Of a stretch of DNA of 64,000 nt, positions 8,691 to 16,411 are shown piece after piece (the stretch's first letter is position 1; each line of letters begins with the position of its first letter). A model generated the notes under the pieces. That model worked only from the letters and a program-made list of their open reading frames with translations. It was not told the DNA's origin and ran no database searches. The DNA comes from Bacteroidales bacterium (GTDB lineage: Bacteria; Bacteroidota; Bacteroidia; Bacteroidales; P3), in NCBI GenBank assembly GCA_017483575.1, contig JAFUWF010000017.1, positions 124,001 through 188,000 on the forward strand, in the 5' to 3' direction. The position numbers and the translations under genes were made by a program.

Positions 8691-9942
8691 ATCGTTGCAT
8701 CATTCTGTAGTATCCGGCACTTCCTAAAAACATCAATTGCGAAGCCATGTCGGCATAGCACGGTGGGTGCACGGCCCCGGCAATCCAGGCCCTCTTCCTG
8801 TCGCCCACAGCCACGCGCAACGCCTCGTTGCGCATCTCGCCATGCCACAGGGCGAAGAGTTCCACGTCGGCCACACCCTCCTCGTCCAGCTTCACCTCCA
8901 ACGTCGCCCTTCCATCCTCAAGCACAAAGGCATACGCCTCCCGTTCCTTTCCGTTCATCCTCACGAGGCACATCACCGTCAAGCCCTTGATCGCGGTTCC
9001 GATTTCCACCCTCAGCGTCTCGCCCACCCTGGCCCGGCTGTGCGACGCGCTCACGGCAAACAGGCGGCCGGCATCGCTCAAACTCCATCGTCCGACGCTG
9101 TCCATGACATATTGCGGGAACCGCCGGGCAAACTCGGCACTGTCAATGCTGTGACGAAAAACCAGGCCCTCACTGTGCCAGAAGTTGGGGTGCACCCTGC
9201 GGTCCGTTCGCCCCATTTCCCTGGGCGACGGCAGGGCGGTATCGGCCAAACCCTTGGCGTAGAACTCCTTGGCGGCTTCGATATCCTCGGCCCAGGGCTC
9301 CTCCTCGTCCACCCAGGTGAAGCCTCCCCACTGCTCGCCGCTGACGGCCACATAGGGGTGATAGTTGGAATCCGCCCGCACGAAACTGTAGCCACCCAGG
9401 GTGTCGGTGCGCACAGAGGCCTCCGTAAAGTCGGTGAAGTAGCGTTTCAGCTCCACCGTGCGGCCCGCCACGGGACGCCCCGTGACGGCGTCGAGCAGGA
9501 ATCCACGGCGGAAATCGGGCATGCCGCCGTCGATGTTTTCGCCCACCAGCACAGCGTCTGCCCTCAGCAGGGAGACCATTCCGGTATCGCCGTCGGCAAC
9601 GGCGCGAAGGCAGTAGCGGCCCGGCTCGACAGGCGGCAGGTAGAGGTAGGTGCACCACACGGCGGTATCGGCCAAATCGCGCGGCCGCTTCAGCCACCAC
9701 TCTGTGCGGTCGCCCTTCCCGTCCTGACGCTCCATACTGACATTCAGCCGCTTGCCATGCCTCACCGTCACCGGCATCAGCGTCCACTCCCTGGCGGGAT
9801 AGGCACCTTGGCGGGGCCAGAACTGCACGTTGTTCCACCGCCCGGAGTGCATTCCGCCGTCGTCGGCAGGCGTCGTGTTTCCACTGCAACCCACTATCAT
9901 CAAAAGTGTTACCAGCAAAAACAGTTTTGTTTTCATCTTCAT
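8683..9942 (-). CDS. Lipoprotein with MG2-like segment, paralogue of the downstream protein
   Basis: The chosen start (ATG, complement of 9940-9942) lies just below a TATATTTG promoter box, whereas the longer in-frame start at 9990 would lie upstream of that box. The resulting 419-residue protein has a lipoprotein signal (KLFLLVTLLMIVGCSG, lipid-attached Cys). It shares RYCLRAVADG and LDAVTGRPVAGRTVEL with the following 923-residue protein, and a common block around HSIDSAEFARRFPQY, so it looks like a shortened paralogue. Both are probably exported and cotranscribed. The function is unknown. Confidence 0.65.
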   Translation of the reverse strand: MKMKTKLFLLVTLLMIVGCSGNTTPADDGGMHSGRWNNVQFWPRQGAYPAREWTLMPVTVRHGKRLNVSMERQDGKGDRTEWWLKRPRDLADTAVWCTYLYLPPVEPGRYCLRAVADGDTGMVSLLRADAVLVGENIDGGMPDFRRGFLLDAVTGRPVAGRTVELKRYFTDFTEASVRTDTLGGYSFVRADSNYHPYVAVSGEQWGGFTWVDEEEPWAEDIEAAKEFYAKGLADTALPSPREMGRTDRRVHPNFWHSEGLVFRHSIDSAEFARRFPQYVMDSVGRWSLSDAGRLFAVSASHSRARVGETLRVEIGTAIKGLTVMCLVRMNGKEREAYAFVLEDGRATLEVKLDEEGVADVELFALWHGEMRNEALRVAVGDRKRAWIAGAVHPPCYADMASQLMFLGSAGYYRMMQRYE

Positions 9943-9952
9943 TTCTTTTTTG

Positions 9953-9960
9953 CAAATATA
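9953..9960 (-). promoter_or_regulatory. Bacteroidetes -7 box for the lipoprotein/MG2 operon
   Basis: Read on the minus strand this is TATATTTG followed by CAAAAAAG and the start codon 10 nt on. It matches TAnnTTTG and predicts a very short or absent 5' leader. Confidence 0.6.
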
Positions 9961-10326
9961 CATTTTTTTCTTCATTCGCACAAAAACCACCCCCTACATA
10001 TATATTATAACCACTTTTTCCCCAAAATACTACCGAGCCCCCAAAATTTTAACATTTCAATCCACTCCCGTCTTCCTCCAAAGCCCACAAAAACGCTACC
10101 CGAAATACAGATAATCCAATTCGAAATTCAATAAATACACAAATTTCCATAACTCACTAATAATCAGCATTCAAAGACAATCATACTCTTCCCATCCTCC
10201 TACCACCCTCCTACCTCCCTCCCACCACCCTCCGCGGAGGAAGAATTTGATGGGTTTTTGAAACGAATTTTTTTAACATTTTAGAATCCATTTTATGGCG
10301 ATTTGTGGTATATGGATTTTTTTTCG
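9961..10326. other. Intergenic region with AT-rich stretch and polypyrimidine repeat
   Basis: No credible gene is present. It holds AT-rich sequence (9961-10148), a copy of an intergenic repeat (10149-10247) shared with three other promoter regions, and the hydF promoter at its right end. Confidence 0.6.
10149..10247. repeat. Intergenic polypyrimidine repeat, copy 1
   Basis: It begins ATAACTCACTAATAATCA, continues through CTCTTCCCATCCTCCTACC and ends near a CCGCGG palindrome. Related copies lie at 28229-28332, 36205-36280 and, inverted, 55960-56034, each upstream of a forward gene. Confidence 0.7.
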
Positions 10327-10334
10327 TATCTTTG
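10327..10334 (+). promoter_or_regulatory. hydF promoter -7 box
   Basis: TATCTTTG lies 21 nt downstream of a TTTG at 10302-10305 that fits the -33 element. The hydF ATG begins only 5 nt after the box, so the transcript would be leaderless or nearly so. Confidence 0.75.
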
Positions 10335-10338
10335 CAGC

Positions 10339-11511
10339 ATGATTGGAAACGAACTGAAACCCCGCATCGGCTTCTTCGGAAGGCGTAATGTGGGCAAGAG
10401 CACAATGGTCAACTACCTGACAGGGCAGCAGATAGCCATCGTCAGCAACACCGCCGGAACGACCACCGACCCCGTGCGCAAGAGCATGGAAATCGGCGGC
10501 ATAGGGCCCGTGGTGCTCATCGACACCGCCGGCATCGACGACGAAGGCGAGCTCGGCGCCCTGCGCGTGGAGAAGAGCATGGCGGCGCTGGCCGAGGTGG
10601 ACCTGGCGTTGCTGCTCTACACGGAATGGGGCGAGCCCGAAGAGCGCGTAGAGCGCTGGTGCTCAGAGCACGGCACGCCGCTGCTCAAGCTTCGCACCAA
10701 GGCCGAGCCCATCGACAAGGAGGCGCTTATCGCCCAGATAAAAGCCGCGCTGCCGGAGAGCGCCTACCGCGGGCAGTCGCTGCTGGGAGATATTGTGCAT
10801 CAGGGCGATACGGTGGTGCTCGTCACGCCCATCGACTCCTCGGCCCCCGAGGGAAGGATGATCCTGCCGCAGGTGCAGGTGCTGCGCGACCTGATGGACC
10901 TCCACGCCGTGGCCGTCTTCTGCCAGCCGGAGGAGTTGGCGAGTGTGCTATCCGGCTCCTCCCCTAAGTTAGGGGAGGTGGCTGCCGAAGGCAGACGGAG
11001 GAGTGTGTCCCCCCGCCTGGTCATTACCGACAGTCAGGTGTTTGCAAAGGTAGCCAGTATTGTTCCCGACAGCATTCCCCTCACCAGCTTCAGCGTCGTG
11101 CTGGCCCGCCAGAAGGGGCTCTTCGACGAGTATCTACGTGGCACCCAAGCCATTGCCGACTTGAAGGACGGCGACCGCGTCCTGCTCCTCGAGAGCTGCA
11201 CACACAACGTCACCTGCGAGGACATCGGCCGCGTCAAGCTCCCCGCCCTACTGCGCAAAGCCACCGGCAAGCAGATTGAGTGCGAGGTGCTTGGCGGCAG
11301 CGACGCGCTCTCCACTCTCCACTCTCCGCTCTCCGCTTACTCGCTCGTCATCCAATGCGGCGGATGCGTCATCACGCGCCAGCAGGTGAAGGCCCGCCTG
11401 CTGCCAGCCCTGGAGGCCGGCGTGCCCGTGAGCAACTACGGCCTCGCGTTGGCCTGGTGCAACGGCATTTTCGAAAGGGCTACAAGGATTTTTTCACACG
11501 AATTGCCATGA
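10339..11511 (+). CDS. hydF: [FeFe]-hydrogenase H-cluster maturation GTPase HydF
   Basis: The 390-residue protein is a scaffold that builds the diiron subcluster and delivers it to [FeFe] hydrogenase. The GTPase domain shows GFFGRRNVGKST (P loop), DTAGIDDEG and later LVITDSQVF; the C-terminal domain has the cluster motif ESCTH...CGGC with Gln in place of the usual His before CGGC. The start at 10339 is chosen because the promoter box overlaps any earlier start. Two repeat tracts are translated: residues about 206-225 ([18 protein letters not shown]) and about 323-335 (ALSTLHSPLSA, between the CTH and CGGC ligands). No hydE, hydG or hydrogenase gene is visible here. The last codons fall in the left arm of an AT-rich repeat. 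Confidence 0.92.
   Translation: MIGNELKPRIGFFGRRNVGKSTMVNYLTGQQIAIVSNTAGTTTDPVRKSMEIGGIGPVVLIDTAGIDDEGELGALRVEKSMAALAEVDLALLLYTEWGEPEERVERWCSEHGTPLLKLRTKAEPIDKEALIAQIKAALPESAYRGQSLLGDIVHQGDTVVLVTPIDSSAPEGRMILPQVQVLRDLMDLHAVAVFCQPEELASVLSGSSPKLGEVAAEGRRRSVSPRLVITDSQVFAKVASIVPDSIPLTSFSVVLARQKGLFDEYLRGTQAIADLKDGDRVLLLESCTHNVTCEDIGRVKLPALLRKATGKQIECEVLGGSDALSTLHSPLSAYSLVIQCGGCVITRQQVKARLLPALEAGVPVSNYGLALAWCNGIFERATRIFSHELP
10955..11010. repeat. CTCCCCTAAGTTAGGGGAG element inside hydF
   Basis: A palindrome around CTCCCCTAAGTTAGGGGAG, a small GCTGCCGAAGGCAG hairpin and the tail GGAGGAGTGTGT form a roughly 56-bp unit, translated in frame as [20 protein letters not shown]. The same unit occurs at 16052, 21199, 22330 and 56988. 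Confidence 0.9.
11306..11339. repeat. 7-nt word array inside hydF
   Basis: Four CTCTCCR words are translated as ALSTLHSPLSA within the cysteine-ligand spacer of HydF. Confidence 0.8.
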
Positions 11512-11559
11512 ATTGACCATTAATAATTCGTGGTTCATTCGTGAACATTCGCGTTAAAA
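11493..11559. repeat. Solo AT-rich inverted-repeat element between hydF and folA
   Basis: CACACGAATTGCCATGAATT with ACCATTAA is followed by an inverted right half ending ATTCGTGAACATTCGCGTTA. The halves resemble the two ends that flank the GxxExxY gene (13783-13813 and 14248-14280), so this looks like the same element without the gene. It covers the hydF stop codon. Confidence 0.65.
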
Positions 11560-11570
11560 ACAACAATAAT

Positions 11571-12092
11571 ATGATAGACATCAACAAGAAACCGAACCTG
11601 AGCATTATCGTGGCCATGGCGCAGAACAACGCCATCGGCAAGGACAACGACCTGCTGTGGCACCTCAGCAGCGACCTGAAGCGCTTCAAGCAGCTGACCA
11701 CTGGGCACCCCGTGGTGATGGGCCGCAAGACGTGGGACTCGCTGCCCAAGAAGCCCCTGCCCGGAAGGCAGAACATCGTGATGACCAACAACCCCGACTT
11801 CGAGGCCGAGGGTGCGACGGTGGTACACAGCGTGAACGGCCTCTTCAATGCCCTGAAGGACTGCAACGAGGAGGTGTTCGTCATGGGTGGTGCCAGCATC
11901 TACGAGACGCTGCTGCCGTTCACCAAGCGGCTGTATATCACGCGCATATACCGCGACTACGACGCCGACGTCTACTTCCCGACCATCGACATGTCGGACT
12001 TCACGCTGGTGAAATTCGGCGAGCCCATGTACGACGAGGAAAGCGGCCTGGACTATGCCTACGAGGAATACGACAGAAAACCAGGAAGATGA
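11571..12092 (+). CDS. folA: Dihydrofolate reductase
   Basis: The 173-residue enzyme reduces dihydrofolate to tetrahydrofolate. Visible motifs are LSIIVAMAQNNAIGKDNDLLWHL (given here by its ends: LSIIVAMA and LLWHL, with Asp of the active site in the first helix region), HPVVMGRKTWDSLP, LPGRQNIVMT and FVMGGASIYE. I chose ATG 11571; an earlier GTG at 11541 lies in an AT-rich repeat. The stop overlaps the cinA ATG in an ATGA, so the two are translationally coupled. Confidence 0.95.
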   Translation: MIDINKKPNLSIIVAMAQNNAIGKDNDLLWHLSSDLKRFKQLTTGHPVVMGRKTWDSLPKKPLPGRQNIVMTNNPDFEAEGATVVHSVNGLFNALKDCNEEVFVMGGASIYETLLPFTKRLYITRIYRDYDADVYFPTIDMSDFTLVKFGEPMYDEESGLDYAYEEYDRKPGR

Positions 12093-13417
12093 AGGTAACG
12101 ATAATCAATATCGGCGACGAGCTGCTGATAGGGCAGGTCGTCAACACGAATGCCTCGACGATGAGCCGTATGCTCACCGAGGCAGGGATGGAAGTGGGGA
12201 AAACGGTCGTCGTGGGAGACTCCCGCGACGCCATATGGCAGGCGGTAGATTCCGCCATGCACTCGTCGGACGCCGTGCTGGTGACCGGCGGATTGGGTCC
12301 GACGAAAGACGATATAACGAAGAAACTGCTGTGTGAATACTTTGGCTCTGAACTCGTTGAGAGCGAGGTGGCGTTGGAGAACGTGAAGAGGATCTTCGCC
12401 GTGCGCGGCTTCGAGCTGACGCCCGTCAACCGCGCCCAGGCCCTGGTGCCGAAGTGCTGCGAGGTGCTGAACAACGACCTGGGCACGGCGCCGTGTATGT
12501 GGTTTAAAAAAATTGAAAATTCAAAATTGAAAGTTGAAAATTATCCGGGTACGGCAAATGAACTTTCAATTCTCAATTCTCAATTCTCAATTTTAGTCTC
12601 CCTGCCGGGAGTACCTTTCGAGATGGAGTGGCTGATGCAGAACCGAGTGATTCCCAAACTGCAGGAGACCTTCCGGACCGAGACCATCATCAACAAGAAC
12701 ATACTGGTGCAGGGCATCGGCGAGAGTTTTCTCTCCGACCTGATAGAGCCGTGGGAGCTGTCGCTGCCCGAGTGCATCCGGCTGGCCTACCTGCCCGTGG
12801 CGGGGATGACCAAGCTGCGCCTGACGGGAAGAGTTCAGAATACTCAGAGTAATCGGATTACTCTGAATAATCAGATTTCAGAGGCTGTCGAAGGCCTCTA
12901 CAAGATTGCAGGCCAATACATCGTCGGCGAGGACTGCGAGACCCTGGCCGAGCTGGTGCACAAAACGCTGACGGAGAAAGGCCTCACCCTGGCCACCGCC
13001 GAGAGCTGCACGGGCGGCACCATCGCCAGCCAGCTGACGGCCCAGGCCGGCGCCTCGGCCTACTTCCGCGGCGGCGTGGTGGCCTACAGCAACGAGGTGA
13101 AAGAGTGCGCCCTCGGTGTACAGCACAGCACGTTGGAGGCCCACGGCGCCGTGAGCGAGGAGACCGTCCGCGAGATGGCCGAAGGGGTGCGCCGGCACCT
13201 CGGCGCCGACCTGGCCATCGCCACCACCGGCATCGCCGGGCCCGACGGCGGCACCAAGGACAAGCCCGTGGGCACGGTGTGGATTGCCGTGGCCGACGCC
13301 AAGCACACCGTGGCGCAGCTGCTGAGCTTCCCCGGACGGAGGCGCCAGCAGAACATCGACCGCACCGTCAACCAAGCATTCTCAATGTTAATCAAACTGC
13401 TATGTCAAAAGGATTAA
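12089..13417 (+). CDS. cinA: CinA-family protein (nicotinamide-nucleotide amidohydrolase)
   Basis: The 442-residue protein joins an N-terminal COG1058/MoCF-like domain (INIGDELLIGQVVNTN, VLVTGGLGPTKDDITK) to a C-terminal PncC amidase domain (LATAESCTGGTIASQLT, VVAYSNEVKECALGV, IATTGIAGPDGGTKDKPVG). The family salvages nicotinamide mononucleotide and hydrolyses ADP-ribose. Two repeat tracts are translated: residues about 141-169 (with [10 protein letters not shown]) and about 249-265. Both lie between conserved blocks. The last 16 nt overlap the start of the next gene. Confidence 0.93.
   Translation: MKVTIINIGDELLIGQVVNTNASTMSRMLTEAGMEVGKTVVVGDSRDAIWQAVDSAMHSSDAVLVTGGLGPTKDDITKKLLCEYFGSELVESEVALENVKRIFAVRGFELTPVNRAQALVPKCCEVLNNDLGTAPCMWFKKIENSKLKVENYPGTANELSILNSQFSILVSLPGVPFEMEWLMQNRVIPKLQETFRTETIINKNILVQGIGESFLSDLIEPWELSLPECIRLAYLPVAGMTKLRLTGRVQNTQSNRITLNNQISEAVEGLYKIAGQYIVGEDCETLAELVHKTLTEKGLTLATAESCTGGTIASQLTAQAGASAYFRGGVVAYSNEVKECALGVQHSTLEAHGAVSEETVREMAEGVRRHLGADLAIATTGIAGPDGGTKDKPVGTVWIAVADAKHTVAQLLSFPGRRRQQNIDRTVNQAFSMLIKLLCQKD
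12511..12594. repeat. TTGAAAA / TTCTCAA hairpin array inside cinA
   Basis: A left arm of 7-nt TTGAAAA-type words is followed, after an unrelated spacer, by a right arm of TTCTCAA words, so the mRNA can fold into a long AU-rich hairpin. It is translated without interruption, ending in [17 protein letters not shown]. Confidence 0.88.
12833..12882. repeat. 9-nt word array (CAGAATACT type) inside cinA
   Basis: The tract centres on the palindrome CAGAGTAATC-G-GATTACTCTG and is translated in frame. The same 9-nt words occur at 14881-14983 and 34549-34609. Confidence 0.85.
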
Positions 13418-13779
13418 TCTCGATATTGATGCTCGTGGTGAGCAACGTCTTCATGACCCTGGCGTGGTACGGCAACCTGAAGCTGGAGCAGATGAACGTC
13501 ACCAAGGACTGGCCGCTCATCCTCATCATCCTCCTCTCGTGGGGCGTGGCGCTGATAGAGTACCTGGTGATGATTCCGGCCAACCGCATCGGCTCCGAAA
13601 TCACCGGCGGCCCCTTCTCGCTGATGCAGCTGAAAGTGATACAGGAGTGCATCTCGCTGTTCGTCTTCACGGTCATCGTGGCCACCATCTTCAAAGGCGA
13701 GCCCATCCGCTGGAACCACATCGTCAGCTTCGGCTGCATCGTGGCGGCGGTCTTCTTCGCCTTCCTGAAAACGAAGTGA
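13402..13779 (+). CDS. DUF486 family small membrane protein (DMT-like)
   Basis: The 125-residue protein has four predicted membrane helices (GLISILMLVVSNVFMTLAWY, PLILIILLSWGVALIEYLV, a segment around ISLFVFTVIVATIF and the C-terminal IVSFGCIVAAVFFAFL). The motif PANRIGSEITGGPFS and the size match DUF486, a four-helix relative of drug/metabolite transporters. The function is not established. Its start at 13402 lies inside the end of cinA. Confidence 0.8.
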   Translation: MSKGLISILMLVVSNVFMTLAWYGNLKLEQMNVTKDWPLILIILLSWGVALIEYLVMIPANRIGSEITGGPFSLMQLKVIQECISLFVFTVIVATIFKGEPIRWNHIVSFGCIVAAVFFAFLKTK

Positions 13780-13782
13780 TTA

Positions 13783-13813
13783 TTAACACGAATGTCCACG
13801 AATTATCCATTAA
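13783..13813. repeat. Left inverted repeat flanking the GxxExxY gene
   Basis: TTAACACGAATGTCCACG followed by AATTATCCATTAA pairs, with a few mismatches and one-base gaps, with the reverse complement of 14248-14280. Confidence 0.8.
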
Positions 13814-13825
13814 TTCTGTCTCATC

Positions 13826-14251
13826 ATGAATATAAGAAAACATAAAGAGTTGGTTTATTCTATCATCGGCGCGGCAATGGAAGTCCATCGGGAACTAGGC
13901 AGGGGCTTGTTAGAGCCTGTCTATAATGAGGCACTTTACTGGGAAATCGTTGACAGAAACATCCGTTGCGAGAGAGAAAAGCACCTGCCGTGCTTCTACA
14001 AAAACCGTCAGTTGGAGAAGTATTATCAGATGGATTTAGTAGTTGATGATGTGATTGTGGAACTCAAGTCGGTAAGCGAATTGACGTCTGCTCACCGTGA
14101 GCAACTATTCAACTACTTGCGGCTGACAAGAATGCCGATAGGTCTCCTGATTAACTTTGGCCAGGCAAAACTACAAGGCGAGCGTTATGCCTATTTCAAA
14201 GACGACAATGAGTGTGTACTATTGGACCGCAATATGGATTTTGTTTATTAA
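13826..14251 (+). CDS. GxxExxY protein (PDDEXK_3 nuclease-like fold)
   Basis: The 141-residue protein belongs to the GxxExxY family: AAMEVHRELGRGLLEPVYNEAL shows G-x-x-E-x-x-Y in GLLEPVY, and DLVVDDVIVELKSV carries the D...ExK of a PD-(D/E)XK nuclease-like core. The family has many scattered copies in Bacteroidetes and other phyla and no proven role. Codon use and base composition are more AT-rich than in neighbouring genes. The gene sits precisely between two inverted repeats (13783-13813 and 14248-14280), and its stop is inside the right repeat, which suggests a small mobile cassette. Confidence 0.85.
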   Translation: MNIRKHKELVYSIIGAAMEVHRELGRGLLEPVYNEALYWEIVDRNIRCEREKHLPCFYKNRQLEKYYQMDLVVDDVIVELKSVSELTSAHREQLFNYLRLTRMPIGLLINFGQAKLQGERYAYFKDDNECVLLDRNMDFVY

Positions 14252-14280
14252 ATGGATAATTACATGGAAATTCGTGTTAA
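14248..14280. repeat. Right inverted repeat flanking the GxxExxY gene
   Basis: TTAAATGGATAATTACATGG followed by AAATTCGTGTTAA matches the left repeat in inverse orientation. It contains the stop codon of the GxxExxY gene and the candidate start codons of the next gene. Confidence 0.8.
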
Positions 14281-16411
14281 AAATAGAAAAATATGGGTAT
14301 TGTTGGCAATGTCGTTTGTTTTAACAGCGTGCGCGACGAAGCCTGACACGGTGGAGCTGACCGAATGGCAATTCTCGTGGCATAACCAATGGTATCCTGC
14401 CACAGTGCCGGGATTCATCCACACCGACCTGATGGCCAACGGACTGATTCCCGACCCGTACCTCGCCACCAACGAGGACTCGGTGCGGTGGGTATACGAC
14501 GAACGGAAGTGGGTTTACCGAACTACCATCGCTCGCGAAGCGCTGCCCGAAGGCGATACCCTATGGCTCATAACAGAGGGCCTTGCCGGCCCTTGCGAAA
14601 TCGACATTGACGGACGCTACGGACACGACCTACACTTCTATGACAACATGTTCATCTCCAACGAACTGGATTTTGTGCCTGCGGACGACAGCGTTCGCAT
14701 CAAGGTGACATTCCTACCGTTGGAGCATAATGACTGGTCCCGGGGGATAGACCTGAAGAGCGGCCGCTACGGCATCCCGCTGCCCGACCGGCGCGCCTTC
14801 ACCCGCATCGCCCCCTACCAGCAGGGCTGGGACTGGGGCCCCAAGATGCCCACCTGCGGGATATGGAAGAGGGTGTATATCACTAATAATCCGAATCATC
14901 GGAATACTCAGAATATTCAGAGTAGTCAGAATACTCAGATTGCTCAGAGTACTCTGACTAATCCGATTACTCTGAAGCAGGAGCCGGACTCCATCGGCCA
15001 AAGCTTTACCTTCTACCGCGACGGTAAACCCCTCTTCGTCAAGGGTGCCAACTGGATACCCGTCCACAGCTTCCCCATCGACGACAGCGCCAACCGCGCC
15101 CGCTACCGACTGCTGCTCACCTCCGCCAAAGAGGCGGGCTTCAATATGCTGCGCGTCTGGGGCGGCGGAATTTACGAGCACGACTACTTCTTCGACCTCT
15201 GCGACTCGCTGGGCCTCATGGTCTGGATGGACTTCAACTTCAGCACCATGCTTTACCCCGACAACGACGAGATGCTGGCGAGCATCCGCGAGGAGGCCCG
15301 CCAGAACGTGGCGAGGATTGCCAAGCACCCCTGCGTCGTCCTCTGGTGCGGCAACAACGAGGTGAAGAACGGCTGGGAAGACTGGGGCTGGCAAAGCCAA
15401 TTCAACTGGACCCCCGAGCAGCGCGCCCGCCTGGAGAAAGCCATGGACACCATCTTCGGATATCCTAGTACATCTAGCAACTCTAGTACATCTAGCATCC
15501 TCGCGCAAGCCGTCCGCGACTGCGACCCCTACGGCCGCCCCTACATCACCACCTCGCCCCTCTACGGCTGGGGCCACCCCGAGTGCACCACCCACGGCGA
15601 CAGCCACTACTGGGGCGTCTGGTGGGGCGAGTTGCCCTTCGAAGTATACAAGGAGAAGACCGGCCGTTTCATGAGCGAATACGGATTCCAGAGCTACCCC
15701 ATGCTGTCCACTATCAAGCAATTCTGCCCGGAGGACCAGCTCTATATCGACTCGCCGACGCTACGCAGCCACCAGAAGCATGGCCGCGGCCTGCAAATCA
15801 TCGACAAAGCCATGCGGCAATACTATGGCTTCGACAGCAAGTCGTTAAACCTCGAGGACTTCTGCTACGTCTCGCAGTTGCTCCAGGCCTGGGGCACCGG
15901 CTACGGCATCTTCTGCCACATCAGCGACCCACGCTGCGACGGTACCCTCTACTGGCAGCTCAACGACTGCTGGCCTGTGGCCTCGTGGAGCAGCATCGAC
16001 TATTACGGCAACTGGAAAGCCCTACATTATCGCGCACAGGCGCTGTACAAACTCCTCAGTCAGCCGCAAGCGGCTGCCAGCTCCCCTAACTTAGGGGAGC
16101 AGCTAAGATACTGGGAGAAGTACTATTCAGTCTACCCCAAGGACCGCACTTATCCCGAGGCAAAATACACCCTCGGCCAGTCGTGGCAGAGCGACGGCAA
16201 GCTGGTGGTGAACATCACCGCCAAGAGCGACCTCTACGACGTCTACATCGAGACAGTTCCCCACATCAACGGCCACTTCTCCAGCAACTTCGTAGACCTC
16301 CGTGCCGACCAAAAGCTCCGCGCCGTCTTCTACCCCGCCGACCCCACGGCCGACGTGCGCAACGTAAAAATAAAAGTAAAGACGCTGAACGAACTCTACA
16401 ACGGCAAGTAG
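14252..16411 (+). CDS. GH2 beta-mannosidase-like lipoprotein lacking one domain
   Basis: The 719-residue protein starts within the right inverted repeat (ATG 14252 or 14264) and has a lipoprotein signal (WVLLAMSFVLTACA). The sugar-binding domain (WHNQWYPATVPGFIHTDL to CGIWKRVYI) is followed by the TIM barrel (FVKGANWIPVHSFP, WGGGIYEHDYFFD). The acid/base Glu is residue 370 in WCGNNEVKNG and the nucleophile Glu 476 in MSEYGFQS, both intact. Beta-mannosidases are usually about 850 residues; here the immunoglobulin-like domain expected after about residue 209 is missing and a 9-nt word array encodes residues 210-245. Two further tracts lie at about 404-417 and 601-618. It overlaps convergent rsmG by 16 nt. 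Confidence 0.88.
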   Translation: MDNYMEIRVKNRKIWVLLAMSFVLTACATKPDTVELTEWQFSWHNQWYPATVPGFIHTDLMANGLIPDPYLATNEDSVRWVYDERKWVYRTTIAREALPEGDTLWLITEGLAGPCEIDIDGRYGHDLHFYDNMFISNELDFVPADDSVRIKVTFLPLEHNDWSRGIDLKSGRYGIPLPDRRAFTRIAPYQQGWDWGPKMPTCGIWKRVYITNNPNHRNTQNIQSSQNTQIAQSTLTNPITLKQEPDSIGQSFTFYRDGKPLFVKGANWIPVHSFPIDDSANRARYRLLLTSAKEAGFNMLRVWGGGIYEHDYFFDLCDSLGLMVWMDFNFSTMLYPDNDEMLASIREEARQNVARIAKHPCVVLWCGNNEVKNGWEDWGWQSQFNWTPEQRARLEKAMDTIFGYPSTSSNSSTSSILAQAVRDCDPYGRPYITTSPLYGWGHPECTTHGDSHYWGVWWGELPFEVYKEKTGRFMSEYGFQSYPMLSTIKQFCPEDQLYIDSPTLRSHQKHGRGLQIIDKAMRQYYGFDSKSLNLEDFCYVSQLLQAWGTGYGIFCHISDPRCDGTLYWQLNDCWPVASWSSIDYYGNWKALHYRAQALYKLLSQPQAAASSPNLGEQLRYWEKYYSVYPKDRTYPEAKYTLGQSWQSDGKLVVNITAKSDLYDVYIETVPHINGHFSSNFVDLRADQKLRAVFYPADPTADVRNVKIKVKTLNELYNGK
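14881..14983. repeat. Long 9-nt word array replacing a domain in the beta-mannosidase
   Basis: About eleven words of the CAGAATACT/CAGAGTAGT type are translated as N-, Q-, T-rich sequence (NTQNIQSSQNTQIAQSTLTN). The array occupies the position between the sugar-binding domain and the catalytic barrel. Confidence 0.85.
15462..15500. repeat. 9-nt word array (CTAGTACAT type) inside the beta-mannosidase
   Basis: Four units alternating CTAGTACAT and CTAGCAACT are translated as PSTSSNSSTSSIL within the catalytic barrel. Confidence 0.8.
16052..16105. repeat. CTCCCCTAACTTAGGGGAG element inside the beta-mannosidase
   Basis: It is the inverted orientation of the unit seen in hydF: CTCCTCAGTCAGCC, a GCCGCAAGCGGC hairpin and the palindrome CTCCCCTAACTTAGGGGAG, read as LLSQPQAAASSPNLGEQL. 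Confidence 0.9.

Noticed and set aside
10211..10405. Small reverse open frame over the hydF promoter
   Set aside because: It overlaps the promoter, the polypyrimidine repeat and the hydF start, and has no recognisable product.
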